A stretch of DNA of 64,000 bases from Triatoma infestans (Eukaryota > Arthropoda > Insecta > Hemiptera > Reduviidae), in the NCBI GenBank assembly GCA_011037195.1, contig JAAEAF010002630.1, forward strand, positions 1 through 64,000, given 5' to 3'. Of the stretch, positions 1 through 9,838 are shown piece by piece; positions within the stretch are counted from its first letter, which is position 1, and each line of letters opens with the position of its first letter. The notes under the pieces were generated by a model. That model did not search any database. It saw only the letters and a program-made list of their open reading frames with translations, and had not been told where the DNA came from. Position numbers and translations under genes: made by a program.

Positions 1-190
1 TTCGAATCCAGTATGCTATACTTAGATTTCCTCTTCCTAAGAGCCTCTACAACTCACTGTCCCGGTGATGAGCAACATTCTCTGTAGCTAGACAACACTG
101 CTTGGAGGCCGACAGAGCACTGAGAAGGCTCCGGGAGGCATAATAGATTTTTCAGGTCGCAATGCGGTAATCCCTTACAACAATCTACAT
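1..190 (+). repeat. SINE-D (tRNA-derived SINE), head cut off by window edge
   Basis: The window opens inside a B-box (TTCGAATCC). The SINE-D body follows: CTTCCTAAGAGCCTCTACA, the inverted CTGTCC...GACAGAG segments and GAAGGCTCCGGGAGG. The tail (AATAGATTTTTCAGGTCGCAATGCGG to about 190) matches the reverse complement of 55140-55190, so this is a second tail variant of the family. Confidence 0.75.
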
Positions 191-735
191 CTCAATCCCT
201 GGTTTAAATCAACAGACAGACCTCCCTCCCCCACCCCAAAATACCCTTGTAAAAATCAATGTCAGAAAAATGTTTCAAATAAAAGTGATACCGTTTCTAT
301 CTATCTATGCAGCAAGTATTCCAAAGTTTTTCTTAAAAAAATCGTTGGAGCCGTTTTCGACCAAGAAAAAAAAATTAATGAAAACCATTCAGTAAAAAAA
401 CGGGTTCTTCCTGTTGAAAGGATTTTGCCTGAAATCTTTGTGCGTGATGCCTGGGAGGTGCCGATGCAGAAAATGGGAATACCAAGTTTGAATTATCTGC
501 GACATCAAAGCATTAATCATGTCCCCAAATAAGCACTGGATTCCTCAGGCACAGAGTACGCCATGTAAAATCATTTAATATAAAAGTGATAAGCCTTCTA
601 ATGTGGGAGTTAGTATATCAAAGTTTTTAGGAAAAAAACTACAGAGCAAATTAATTGGGGAAAGTCAAGGAAACTTACAGAAAATTTACTTTTGTGTGTG
701 AGTGTGTGTGTGCGTGTGATTGTGTAGAGATCCCA
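191..735 (+). repeat. Degenerate Rep-C modules
   Basis: Rep-C hallmarks in + orientation: ATGTTTCAAATAAAAGTGATA near 270 and AAATCGTTGGAGCCGTTTTCGA near 342. Near 600-640 there is a second worn copy (TATCAAAGTTTTTAGG). The stretch ends in a GT-rich run at 692-722. No gene is seen. From 736 to 1084 I see only AT-rich intron with an A-run near 930. Confidence 0.55.
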
Positions 736-1084
736 GTAGAGTAAGCTCGCTTGAATCCTAGACTCTTAGAGGAAGCAATGATTAGTTCAACTAATTATAA
801 GAACCAGTTATACGACGTAAGAATACTACAAAGAATAACTAGTGTACTAAACAATAAAGATAACAAAAAGTACATGGGGCCTATGGGGCACAGCCCTCCA
901 GCGGTAGCTTGGATAATAAATAAACAACTAAAAAAAAAAAAAAAACACTATGCTTAATTAGCAGGAAATATGTTAATTTGATAATTAGTAATATAACAAA
1001 TTAACATTTGTAATTATCGCTATATGTTAATTTCATACCATTTGTCTATCGGCCTTATCGGGGAAATATTAGGGTCTGCGCCTA

Positions 1085-2960
1085 CATGTGCAGTTTACAT
1101 ACATTTTAATATTTCAGTAATAACTCTAATCATACTTATGGTTATTTTAATGCAACTTTAGCCTATTCCTAGTATATAGCTTGGGTCATATTTAAATAGT
1201 AGGGCAAAATTAATAACACTCGTAGTTTTTACAGAATTTTAGTAAGTTTGTCAGTTGTGACACTGCAATAACTCTATCATACTTAAGGCTATTTTAATGC
1301 AACTTTAGCCTTAAATATTAAGGCAAAATTAATAATAACTCATAGTTTTTACAGAATTTTAATAAGTTTGTCAGTTGTGACACTGCAATAACTCCATCAT
1401 TCTTAAGGCTATTTTAATGCAACTTTAGCCTATTCCTAGTATATAGCTTGGGTCATATTTAAATAGTAGGGCAAAATTAATAACACTCGTAGTTTTTACA
1501 GAATTTTAGTAAGTTTGTCAGTTGTGACACTGCAATAACTCTATCATACTTAAGGCTATTTTAATGCAACTTTAGCCTATTCCTAGTATATAGCTTGGTC
1601 ATATTTAAATATTAAGGCAAAATTAATAATAACTCATAGTTTTTACAGAATTTTAATAAGTTTGTCAGTTGTGACACTGCAATAACTCCATCATACTTAA
1701 GGCTATTTTAATGCAACGTTAGCCTATTCCTAGTATATAGCCTGCGTCATATTTAAATATTAGGGCAAAATTAATAACAGCTAGTAGTTTTTACGAAATT
1801 TATCAGTAAGTTCGTCAGTTCTGACTGCAATAATTCGTATCATACTTAAGGCTATTTTAATGCAACGTTAGCCTATTCCTAGTATATAGCCTGGGTCATA
1901 TTTAAATATTAGGGCAAAATTAACATAATACACTATTAGTTTTTACGAAATTTATCAGTAAGTTTCGTCAGTTTCTGACTGCAATAATTCGTATCATACA
2001 CACTTGAAGAAGGCTATTTTAATGCAACGTTATCGTCTATTTCCTAGTATATAGCCTGGGTCATATTTAAATATTATGCAAAATTAATATAACTCTAGTT
2101 TTTACAGAATTTTAATAAGTGTTGTCAGTTGTGACACTGCTAATAACACTCCTCATTCTTAAGGTATTTTAATGCAACTTTAGCCTATTCCTAGTATATA
2201 GCTTGGGTCATATTTAAATAGTAGGGCAAAATTAATAACACTCGTAGTTTTTACAGAATTTTAGTAAGTTTGTCAGTTGTGACACTGCAATAACTCTATC
2301 ATACTTAAGGCTATTTTAATGCAACTTTAGCCTATTCCTAGTATATAGCTTGGTCATATTTAAATATTAAGGCAAAATTAATAATAACTCATAGTTTTTA
2401 CAGAATTTTAATAAGTTTGTCAGTTGTGACACTGCAATAACTCCATCATACTTAAGGCTATTTTAATGCAACGTTAGCCTATTCCTAGTATATAGCCTGC
2501 GTCATATTTAAATATTAGGGCAAAATTAATAACAGCTAGTAGTTTTTACGAAATTTATCAGTAAGTTCGTCAGTTCTGACTGCAATAATTCGTATCATAC
2601 TTAAGGCTATTTTAATGCAACGTTAGCCTATTCCTAGTATATAGCCTGCGTCATATTTAAATATTAGGGCAAAATTAATAATAACTCATAGTTTTTACAG
2701 AATTTTAATAAGTTTGTCAGTTGTGACACTGCAATAACTCCATCATTCTTAAGGCTATTTTCATGCAATGTTAGCCTACTCCTAGTATATAGCCTGCGTC
2801 ATATTTAAATATTAGGGCAAAATTAAAAACAAATCGTAGTTTTTATAGAATTTTTATTAAGTTTGTCAGTTCTGGACTGCAATAACTCTCTGGCTTCATA
2901 CTTAGGGCTATTTTAATGTAACTTAAGCATATTCCTAGTATATAGCGTGGTCATCTTTTA
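1085..2960 (+). repeat. Sat147 satellite array 1
   Basis: About 12-13 tandem monomers of roughly 147-149 bp. Each has the core GCAATAACTC..CATACTTAAGG, GCTATTTTAATGCAAC, CCTATTCCTAGTATATAGC and TCATATTTAAATATTAGGGC. GCAATAACT recurs at about 1267, 1387, 1534, 1681 and onward; the first interval is shortened by a deletion. The block 1340-1900 is repeated 755 bp downstream with the same private variants, a higher-order unit of five monomers. Confidence 0.93.
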
Positions 2961-3504
2961 TTCGGTAATGGCTAAATTAGTTTAATTAACGTAATTTAAG
3001 TAATAAAGTTTTAATTTGTTTGAATTTGAATTATATTTATGAATATAATGTAATTTTTTAGTGATATGTATGGCGACAATAATACAAACTTAAATTGAGT
3101 TGTTCGCCAATTAATTGCGCTGTTTATTTATTTATTTATTTATTTTTTTAACTAAAGTTGCGATATGCCTAAGTATTGGACGCAACTTAAAATTGGAGTT
3201 AAATTAAATAAATAGGCTATTACTAGCAGTAATAATTAACTTCTTTTTAGCGGTAGTGTTTTCAAGTCTCCTGGGTGTAAGAAAAGATAAAGTTTCTTTT
3301 GCGAATAGTCTGTATGTATGTGTGTTCGTTTAATCTTAATAATACCATGAACGCAAAGTCGCTGGAAGCTCAAACTTGGTGTTCCGTTTAGGGCACTACC
3401 ACCCGCAATCTAACACGAAAGTTTCAGCCTAAATCCATCAACCGAAAGCGTGACTTTACTGAATCAAAATTTTCTTTAGTTTTTATGCTTCTTGTAATGT
3501 ATTA
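2961..3504. other. AT-rich intron with TTTA microsatellite and worn Rep-C
   Basis: A (TTTA)n tract lies at 3122-3147. Around 3355-3480 there is a weak Rep-C match in minus orientation (GCTCAAACTTGGTGTTCCGTTTAGG, then a GACTTTACTGAAT motif). No coding exon is seen. Confidence 0.5.
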
Positions 3505-4025
3505 ATATCAGCTCTGACTGCAGTAACTCTATCATACTTAAGGCTATTTTAATGCAACTTTAGCCTATTCCTAGTATATAGCCTGGGTCATATTTAAATA
3601 TTAGGGCAAAATTAATGACAGCTAGTAGTTTTTACTGAATTTCTAGTAAGTTTGTCAGTTCTGACTGCAATAACTCTGCCCATACTTAAGGCTATTTTAA
3701 TGTAACTTTAGCCTATTCCTAGTATATAGCGTGGGCTATATTTAAATATTAGGGCAAAATTAATGACAGCTAGTAGTTTTTACTGAATTTCTAGTAAGTT
3801 TGTCAGTTCTGACTGCAATAACTCTGCCCATACTTAAGGCTATTTTAATGTAACTTTAGCCTATTCCTAGTATATAGCCTGGGCTATATTTAAATATTAG
3901 GGCAAAATTAATGACAGCTAGTAGTTTTTACTGAATTTCTAGTAAGTTTGTCAGTTCTGGCTGCATTAACTCTGCCCATACTTAAGGCTATTTTAATGTA
4001 ACTTTAGCCTATTCCTAGTATATAA
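3505..4025 (+). repeat. Sat147 satellite array 2
   Basis: About 3.5 monomers in the same orientation as array 1, with period about 148-149 (GCAATAACTCTGCCCATACTTAAGG at about 3666, 3815 and 3964). The monomers share private changes (TAATGACAGCTAGTAG, CTGCCCATAC), so this array was amplified separately from array 1, which lies 0.5 kb away. Confidence 0.92.
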
Positions 4026-4205
4026 TCTATATTGTATTCCTAATTCCTAATTTTATTCCTATGTCTTCTGATAATGTATTAATATTACATAAACGATGGA
4101 ATCATACATTGTACAGAAGTGGTACTTTAGAGGAAACCTTAGCGTTTACTAGGTATTCACCCAGAACCCCTTTCAAAATGAATCAGTTTCTCGGCAGTAT
4201 TTGTG
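4026..4205 (+). repeat. Rep-C fragment
   Basis: The module TTAATATTACATAAACGATGG, then ATCATACATTGTACAG and TGGTACTTTAGAGG, resembles 4685-4745 and other Rep-C copies. It is followed directly by FB-A. Confidence 0.5.
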
Positions 4206-4537
4206 GTGGTTGGGTTCCGCGGAGCTGGATTGCATTGAAAGACATTTTCCGTGATAGCCTGCTTCATTTGGTTGTCATCGATCGGTTTCGGGCGTTCGCC
4301 CATCATCAGGATGTGTTTGTCAAAACAGTGTGATAATATAGACTTGCGCAGAACAAATTTAGTTGATATACTCTAACAAATTTAGTTGAGTGTGTATCAA
4401 TTAAATTTGATCTGTGCAAGTCCTTTGTTATCACACAGTGTTTTAACAAAAAAAACATCACTGATGATGGGCGAACGCCCCAAACCCGGTCGATGACCAC
4501 AGAAAAGAAGCAGGCTATCACGGAAAAAGGTCTCTGG
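4206..4537. mobile_element. FB-A foldback element, both arms
   Basis: Left arm: GGTTGGGTTCCGCGGAGCTGG, ACATTTTCCGTGATAGCCTG, TCGGGCGTTCGCCCATCATCAGG, GTGTGATAATATAGACTTGC. The right arm repeats this as a reverse complement (GTTATCACACAGTG, TGATGATGGGCGAACGCC, GGTCGATGACCACAG, AGGCTATCACGGAAAA). The tip is an AAATTTAGTTGA palindrome. The whole element can fold into one hairpin. No coding capacity. Confidence 0.88.
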
Positions 4538-5060
4538 TCCTTTCTTTCTAATTTTGCAGTCTTAGTACCAACTTTGAACTTAGCTCTGTGATTTTGCATT
4601 TTTTTTTACGGTCTTATACAGTTCCGTGATATCTATCTATTTTTTCGGAGATAAACAGCTAATCACGGAAAATATTTCTGATGGAATTCTTTTGGAATAT
4701 TATATAGGTGGTGGAACCATATATTGTACTGAAGTAGTATTTTAGGGAAAAGCTCAATGTTGTAGCAGTATTTTCTCGCCTCAAAAAAAAAAAAAAAAAT
4801 AGTTTTTCAAAGAAATTGATTCAAATAAAAAGTGATAGGCCTTCAAAATGTGTGTGTATTATAATCTGGTGTGAAACACTCACACGACTTTCTCATACTC
4901 CCTTTAATACAGTTATATATATAAAATGATAAATTTTCTTTTAAATTCAAATTTCTGTCCTTACAATAAATACAGAGGCGATAGGGTGGATAGGTGCCCA
5001 ACCGAAGCAGGTAGTGATTTAATTTTTGCAGAAAAATTGTTTCAAATAAATGTGATACTT
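4538..5060. repeat. Rep-C fragments
   Basis: Rep-C pieces in both orientations include ATATTATATAGGTGGTGGAACC, ATTGATTCAAATAAAAAGTGATA, and the terminal motif CTGGTGTGAAACACTCACAC at about 4866. The terminus is followed by + oriented sequence. Confidence 0.55.
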
Positions 5061-5061
5061 T

Positions 5062-5360
5062 AGAGATATTTTCCGTGATAGCCTGCTACTACTTTTCTAT
5101 GGTCATCCGGATCCCGGTTTCGGGGCGTTCGCCCATCATCAGTGATGTTGTTGTCAAAATAGTGTGTGGATAACATAGGACTTGCACAGAGCAAATACAG
5201 TTGATATACTCAGTTGATATTGTTTGACAAAAAAAACATCCTGATGATGGGCAAACGCCCAAGAAAACTGGGTCGATGACCACAGAAAAGAAGCAGGCTA
5301 GCTATTACGGTAAAATATCATCCTCTGATGCTTTCCCAGCTCTGCGGAACCAACCACAAC
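5062..5360. mobile_element. FB-A foldback element, both arms
   Basis: The left arm starts TTAGAGATATTTTCCGTGATAGCC. The right arm ends TTTCCCAGCTCTGCGGAACC AACCAC at about 5356. The central arms carry CATCATCAG..GATG and the inverse CATCCTGATGATGGGC. The outermost left 25 bp are missing. Confidence 0.85.
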
Positions 5361-5700
5361 AAATGTGGATACGTTTATTATTTATGCACCAATCATTCTA
5401 AGTTTACAGAAAATCGTTGTAAATCGTTTTCATGTAAATTCTCCCTCTCTCCCCCCAAAATCATTACTCGATTTTCTTCAAATTAGATATTCTAACAATG
5501 TTTCTAATATATGTTAATATTATATAGATAATAGAACCATATATTATACTGATGTGATACTTTATTTTTCCCGAAGTAAATATATCAAATATAAAGTAGA
5601 TAGGTCTTGAAGACGGTGGTAGTGTCCTAAACAGAAATGTTAAGTTTGTGCTTCCTACAGCTTGTTTTTCGTTTTACATACACATATATAGACCATTTTA
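5361..5700 (+). repeat. Rep-C fragment
   Basis: TAAGTTTACAGAAAATCGTTG, a C-rich CTCTCCCCCC segment, and ATTATATAGATAATAGAACC give the usual module order in + orientation. Confidence 0.5.
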
Positions 5701-5704
5701 ATTT

Positions 5705-5937
5705 TTTTTTTTATATAAGGCGCGTCAACATCTATGGTCATTGGCGCCCAGAGCCTCTGAATGCACTGCCGGCCTCCAGACAGTGTTCTCTGATTACGGA
5801 CAACACTGTCCATCACCGGACAGTGAGCTGTAGAGGCTCCTAGGAAGAAAAAAATTCTAAGGGCAGTATAGCTGGACTCGAACCTGGATCCTCCGCGTGG
5901 AAGTCCAGTACGCTAACCACTTAGCTATTCCCTTCCC
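5705..5937 (-). repeat. SINE-D, full length, minus strand
   Basis: On the minus strand the element begins GGGAAGGGAATAGCTAAGTGG (A-box, pol III). The B-box (GGTTCGAGTCCAGC) lies about 45 bp further in. The body contains the CTTCCTAGGAGCC hairpin segments, and the element ends in TTGACGCGCCTTATAT next to an A/T run. Head-to-tail it resembles a tRNA-derived SINE of about 230 bp. Confidence 0.88.
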
Positions 5938-6092
5938 TCAGACTATTCTAATATTTTTAGAAATTTTCTCTACAAACGGTTTACAATGGATTTTCTTTAA
6001 ACTTATCTTTTATTTTTTTGGAAACTTTTTTTTGGGGGGCGAGTCCTTGTCGGTTAGTTTAAAAAGTTAAATTTGCACAAACTTTTTTTAGT
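5938..6092. repeat. Short Rep-C remnant
   Basis: TTCTAATATTTTTAGAAATT and the T-rich and G-rich module near 6020-6050 resemble Rep-C. Weak support. Confidence 0.35.
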
Positions 6093-6093
6093 T

Positions 6094-6253
6094 TTGACAT
6101 AGAGCGGTTATCACATAAGGCCGCCTTGACATAGAGCGGCTATCACATAAGGCCGCCTTGACATAGAGCGGTTATCACATAAGGCCGCCTTGACATAGAG
6201 CGGCTATCACATAAGGCCGCCTTGACATAGAGCGGCTATCACATAAGGCCGCC
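6094..6253 (+). repeat. 32-bp tandem repeat, five units
   Basis: Five head-to-tail units of 32 bp start at 6094, 6126, 6158, 6190 and 6222. Each begins TTGACATAGAGCGG, continues TATCACATAAGGCCGCC, and differs only by a C/T at unit position 15. Near-perfect conservation indicates recent expansion. It abuts an FB-A half element. No spacers or cas genes are present, so it is not a CRISPR array. Confidence 0.95.
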
Positions 6254-6269
6254 GTTTCAAGTATACAAG

Positions 6270-6420
6270 TAAAATCACCGATATTTTTCCATGATAGCCT
6301 GCTTCCATTTTGTGGTCATCCGGGGACCGGTTTCGGGGCGTTTGCCCCTTTATCAGGATGCTTTTTGTCAAAACAGTGTAATAACATAGACTTTGCACAG
6401 AGCAAATACAGTTGATACAC
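6270..6420 (+). mobile_element. FB-A left arm only
   Basis: From ATATTTTTCCATGATAGCCTG through GGACCGGTTTCGGGGCG to GAGCAAATACAGTTGATACACT, with no matching right arm. The next 170 bp are repeat F. Confidence 0.8.
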
Positions 6421-6424
6421 TGGA

Positions 6425-6592
6425 TATATCGAGTAGGATTAGGGCGCTACCAATCCTTTGATTCTGTGGCGCTCCTCGTATCTTAATTACAGTGCATTAT
6501 AATTTCCCTCATTGTGCCCTCTTTGGAGGAAATGAGCCATATTCTGATGAGAAAGATAGAGTCAGAGAAAAACCGTAATCAGATGATATAAT
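6425..6592 (+). repeat. Repeat F
   Basis: GATTCTGTGGCGCTCCTCG, TTAATTACAGTGC, TTCCCTCATTGTGCCCTC and GAGCCATATTCTGATGAGAA recur as the reverse complement at 34736-34880. Both copies lie directly against an FB-A arm. Identity unknown; possibly part of a longer foldback relative. Confidence 0.6.
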
Positions 6593-6596
6593 CAAA

Positions 6597-6895
6597 CATG
6601 TTTTCCGTGATAGCCTGCTTCTTTTTTGTGGCCATCCGGACCGATTTCAGGGCGTTCGCTCCTTCATCAGGATACTTTTTGTCAAAAAAGTGTGATAACA
6701 TAGACTTCAACCACTGTATCAACTGTATTTGCTCTGTGCAAGTCTATGTTATTTACACTGTTCAACAGAAACATCCTGATGATGGGTGAACGCCCGGAAA
6801 TCGGTCGATGACCACACAAATGAAGCAGGTAGATGATCACGGAAATGCTTTCCAGCTCTGCGGAACCAACCACCACCACCAACAACTTTCAACAT
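6597..6895. mobile_element. FB-A foldback element, both arms
   Basis: The left arm starts TGTTTTCCGTGATAGCCTGC. The right arm ends TGCTTTCCAGCTCTGCGGAA, then CCAACCACCACCACCAACAA. The tip contains TATCAACTGTATTTGCTCTGTGC. Point changes in the GGGCGTTCGCTCC box show some age. Confidence 0.86.
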
Positions 6896-6924
6896 TCTTT
6901 AGTGGAATTTCACTACATTTGATA

Positions 6925-7190
6925 TATATCACTGCAACTAAAAATCTAATCACTGAGCGTTGTTCTTTTTAGGTGTAATGCACGAACGGACTCGCCATTG
7001 TTAACTGAATACATTTGAAGTTATGATTACCAAATATTCTCGAACAGCTGATGAGAAACTAAGTACAAGGATGGCAAACTTGACGCACTGAATTTATTGT
7101 ATTGATTAAACAAACCGCTTCTGAGCACAGCAGATTTGTCTCGTTACTTATTGAATGACCCCCATATTATTATACTGAAGTGATAATTTG
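6925..7190 (-). mobile_element. Mariner 5' end fragment, minus strand
   Basis: On the minus strand this reads inward from ATTCAATAAGTAACGAGACA, through a 5' untranslated stretch, to an ATG whose codons give MASP/MASV-like then HYT.KEQRSVI-type residues. This matches the start of an irritans-group mariner transposase. Nearly the same sequence is at 14766-15056 (+) and 15276-15550 (-). The coding part stops after about 25 codons. Confidence 0.65.
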
Positions 7191-7194
7191 GAGC

Positions 7195-7357
7195 AGGGTT
7201 CCGCAATCCGTGCTCTGCCGCGTCTATAGCATGCTAGTAGGTAAAACGCAGGGGTGACCAGCTGCGCGCTGCATGTAGCTCGTCTTGTATATTAAATAAA
7301 TAATACCAAAAAGTGCTGAATAAATTTGACCACATTTTTATTCAATTAATATTTTGC
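7195..7357 (-). repeat. Repeat G flanking the mariner end
   Basis: GGAGCAGGGTTCCGCAATCC, GTGCTCTGCCGCG, and a C/T-poor tail to TTAAATAAATAAT recur inverted at 14651-14765, outside the same mariner end. The two copies derive from one duplicated mariner-plus-flank unit. Confidence 0.6.
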
Positions 7358-7512
7358 TTTGTGCAAATCTATGTTATCACAATGTTTGAAAAAAAAGAAA
7401 CCATCCTGATGATGGACGAACGCCCCGATAAACCAGGTCGATGACCACAAAAAGGAAGCAGGCCTTTTACAGGAAAATATCTCTGATGCTTTCCCAGCTC
7501 TGCGGAACAAAC
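7358..7512 (+). mobile_element. FB-A right arm only
   Basis: From TGCAAATCTATGTTATCAC, via ATCCTGATGATGGACGAACG and GGTCGATGACCACAAAAAGG, to CCCAGCTCTGCGGAACAAACC. There is no left arm nearby in the right orientation. Confidence 0.78.
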
Positions 7513-8358
7513 CATATTATAACATACGAATAAAATCCTTACGACCGTTTTTTTTTATAAAGGCAGCTTAACTTCTTGAACATTGTAATGTTGCAATTTG
7601 TGAACTAGTTTACACCAAAATTTTTTTGTGACATATTTAAAGTAATAATATAATATACGACGTAACGTTTGAATTGGAACAGTGCTATGAAAACTACTGG
7701 GGGAAATGCATTCACTAAAGCCGGAGGTGCACTCTCGGAACAATTGAACTGTCGTGTGTATATGTTTGTGTGTATGTGTGTAGAGATTGGGGCGGGGTCA
7801 ACATCGTTACACACAACCAATCCCATCTCTTGACACACCCAAGCTTCGTCCATTTTGTAAAATAAGATAGCTACTTTATAGTTTATTCTCTTTTTAATTT
7901 TTTTTTTTTCTTAGATTGTTATTATAAAAAAATATTGTATAATAAAAAAAAAAAATTTTTTTATTTATCACAAAATTTTGCCCCCCGCCCCCAAATTTAT
8001 AATTACTATTAGATGGTTTTGTCTACAATGGTTAGATCAATCGATGAATGTAAGCTTAGTAAAAGATCACTTCTTAAATTCACCTTACTTCCCTTTATAG
8101 TAACAGGAAGTATTTACGATCTTGTAAAAATATTCAGCGGAAATACATGTTTATTTATGTCTGTGTATATGAACATAAATTTAGTAAATCCGTTTAGGTA
8201 TCATACACATGAGAGCCGCGTCAGTTTGTTATCTGTCAAAATTCCTTCACCAGGTATACCAACTTTACTGAATATTTTTCTTTTCAGTTTTCTTTTTGTG
8301 ATTTTCTCTAATACCATCCACATTGCACCAAAAAGGAGGCAAAACGAAATCCTAGTAG
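7513..8358. repeat. Unclassified AT-rich intron and degenerate Rep-C (minus)
   Basis: No recognisable gene. Between about 8090 and 8340 a worn minus-strand Rep-C can be traced: ACAGGAAGTATTTACGATC, then CCGTTTAGGTATCATACACA, then TATCTGTCAAAATTCCTTCACC. The open frame across 8013-8507 is carried by this repeat and by FB-A and is not a gene. Confidence 0.45.
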
Positions 8359-8440
8359 GTGTGGTGGTTAGTTCCACAGAGCTGGGAAAGCATCAGAGAT
8401 ATTTTCCCGTGATAGCCTCTGGCTTCCTTTTTGTGGTATT
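8359..8440 (+). mobile_element. FB-A outer left arm fragment
   Basis: GTGTGGTGGTTAGTTCCACAGAGCTGGGAAAGCATCAGAGATATTTTCCC, present only as the outer 80 bp. A worn Rep-C-like piece (8441-8599) follows, whose GTTCGCCCGGAAGT stretch recurs inverted at about 38305. Confidence 0.7.
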
Positions 8441-8599
8441 TTTGTTAGACAGTTTTCCGATGAAAAAAATCCGTTCGCCCGGAAGTTGGTTTTTAGTTTT
8501 CTCCTAATAAGAGGAAGTATTTAGTAATTGTATCAATCAAATTATTCTAAATCTAGTTTTTGACTGGAAATACACGTTGTTAAAACCCTCATATATATG

Positions 8600-8727
8600 A
8601 ATATGTAGATCGGTACGCAATGTTTGAATAACATCTAGTATTTTATCTGTCATAGCAAGTTATATTTCTTATATTCCTAGATCGGTTTTCAGATTTTCAT
8701 CCATAGTCAGAGTAAATTTACCAAGTT
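8600..8727 (+). mobile_element. FB-B left arm fragment
   Basis: GATCGGTACGCAATGTTTGAATAACATCTAGTATTTTATCTGTCATAGCA, then TCGGTTTTCAGATTTTCATCC and GTCAGAGTAAATTTACCAAG. This is the outer half of the FB-B left arm as seen complete at 18140-18400. Confidence 0.75.
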
Positions 8728-8729
8728 TG

Positions 8730-8982
8730 TGTATAGATTGTTGTGGTGGTTGGTCCCGCAGAGCTTGGAAAGCATCACAGACATTTTCCGTTCTAGCCTG
8801 CTTCTTTTTGTGGTCATCCGACCGGTTTAGGGCGTTCGCCATCATCAGGATGCATTTGTCAAACACTGTGATAACACAGACTTGCACAGTGTTTGACAAA
8901 TGCATCCTGAAGATGGGTGAACGCCCGGAAATCAGTCGATGACTACAAAAAGAAGCAGGCTATAATGGAAAATGTCTGTGAT
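8730..8982. mobile_element. FB-A foldback element with shortened tip
   Basis: Left arm from GTTGTGGTGGTTGGTCCCGC; right arm to GGAAAATGTCTGTGATG. The tip is reduced, with the arms meeting at AACACAGACTTGCACAGTGTTTGACAAATG, and the outermost part of the right arm is absent. Confidence 0.86.
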
Positions 8983-9545
8983 GAAATCGTAGTACATAAA
9001 GATTGATTTCCAAGGTATTGTGCCAATGTCGAAACTCTAGCGTATATATTAAATGTACTATATATTAAAAGAGGGTCCGATATGTTCACGTACATGTGCA
9101 TGTATATATTACATATTTAGTCCTCGAACGAGGCAATTTGTGTCCAGTAATGGACGGATTTGGTGTTTTGATTTAATGTACTTCACTTAGAAGGCAACCT
9201 GTGTAAATTAAATGTACTGGCATCGGTATCCAGTTATATCTATTGGTAGACACACTAAAACTATCTTTCACGCTGAAATCTCCACCCCCCATCTTAAGCT
9301 GTGCCCAGAGAAGCTGTGTGAAAAGTAGAATTACGATCTTCTCTGATAAGCTTTAGCGTGGCAAAACCGCATCAAGTCGAAGAAAGATTGTTAAAGTACC
9401 TGTTCATGAGATCAAAATTCGGTAGTTTGGACGTTTAAGTCGGCCAGAACAAAAGTAGGCATTACTTTTATCCTATTTTGTAAACTACGAATTCCGGATT
9501 GACAAATTTCTTTGAAATCTGGAATTGTAGCAACCCTTTTAACGT
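8983..9545. other. Unclassified intron
   Basis: Two related passages mention themselves (AATTAAATGTACT at about 9046 and 9205), suggesting a short local duplication. Otherwise I recognise no repeat family and no exon. Confidence 0.3.
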
Positions 9546-9547
9546 GT

Positions 9548-9838
9548 TAGCATCGGAGATATTTTCCATGATAGAGCCTGCTTCTTTTTTTGTTGTCATC
9601 GACCTGGTTTCCAGGCGTTCGCCCATCATTGGGATGTTTTTTTGTCAAACAGTGTAATAACATAGACTTGCATTGTATAAAACTGGTATTGGCTCTGTGC
9701 AAGTCTATGGTTATTACACTGTTTGACAAAAACATCCTGATGATGGGCGAACGCCCGGAAACCAGGGTCGATGACCACAAAAAAGAAGCAGGCTATCACG
9801 GAAAATATCTTCTGATATTTGCCAGCTCTGCAGTAACA
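9548..9838. mobile_element. FB-A foldback element, both arms
   Basis: The left arm enters at TAGCATCGGAGATATTTTCC; the right arm ends GCCAGCTCTGCAGTAACAACAC. The tip holds CTTGCATTGTATAAAACTGGTATTGGCTCTGTGCAAG. Arms pair well over about 120 bp. Confidence 0.86.

Noticed and set aside
4061..4333. A 90-codon open frame and similar short frames in many foldbacks
   Set aside because: These are FB-A arms read in frame. The same peptide-like strings appear at every copy on both strands.
6094..6253. CRISPR-like regular repeats
   Set aside because: Units are contiguous with no spacers, and the genome is animal.
8013..8507. An open frame of 164 codons on the + strand
   Set aside because: It runs through worn Rep-C and the FB-A outer arm, and its C-terminal residues are the translated arm seen in other copies. 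No domain and no splice context.
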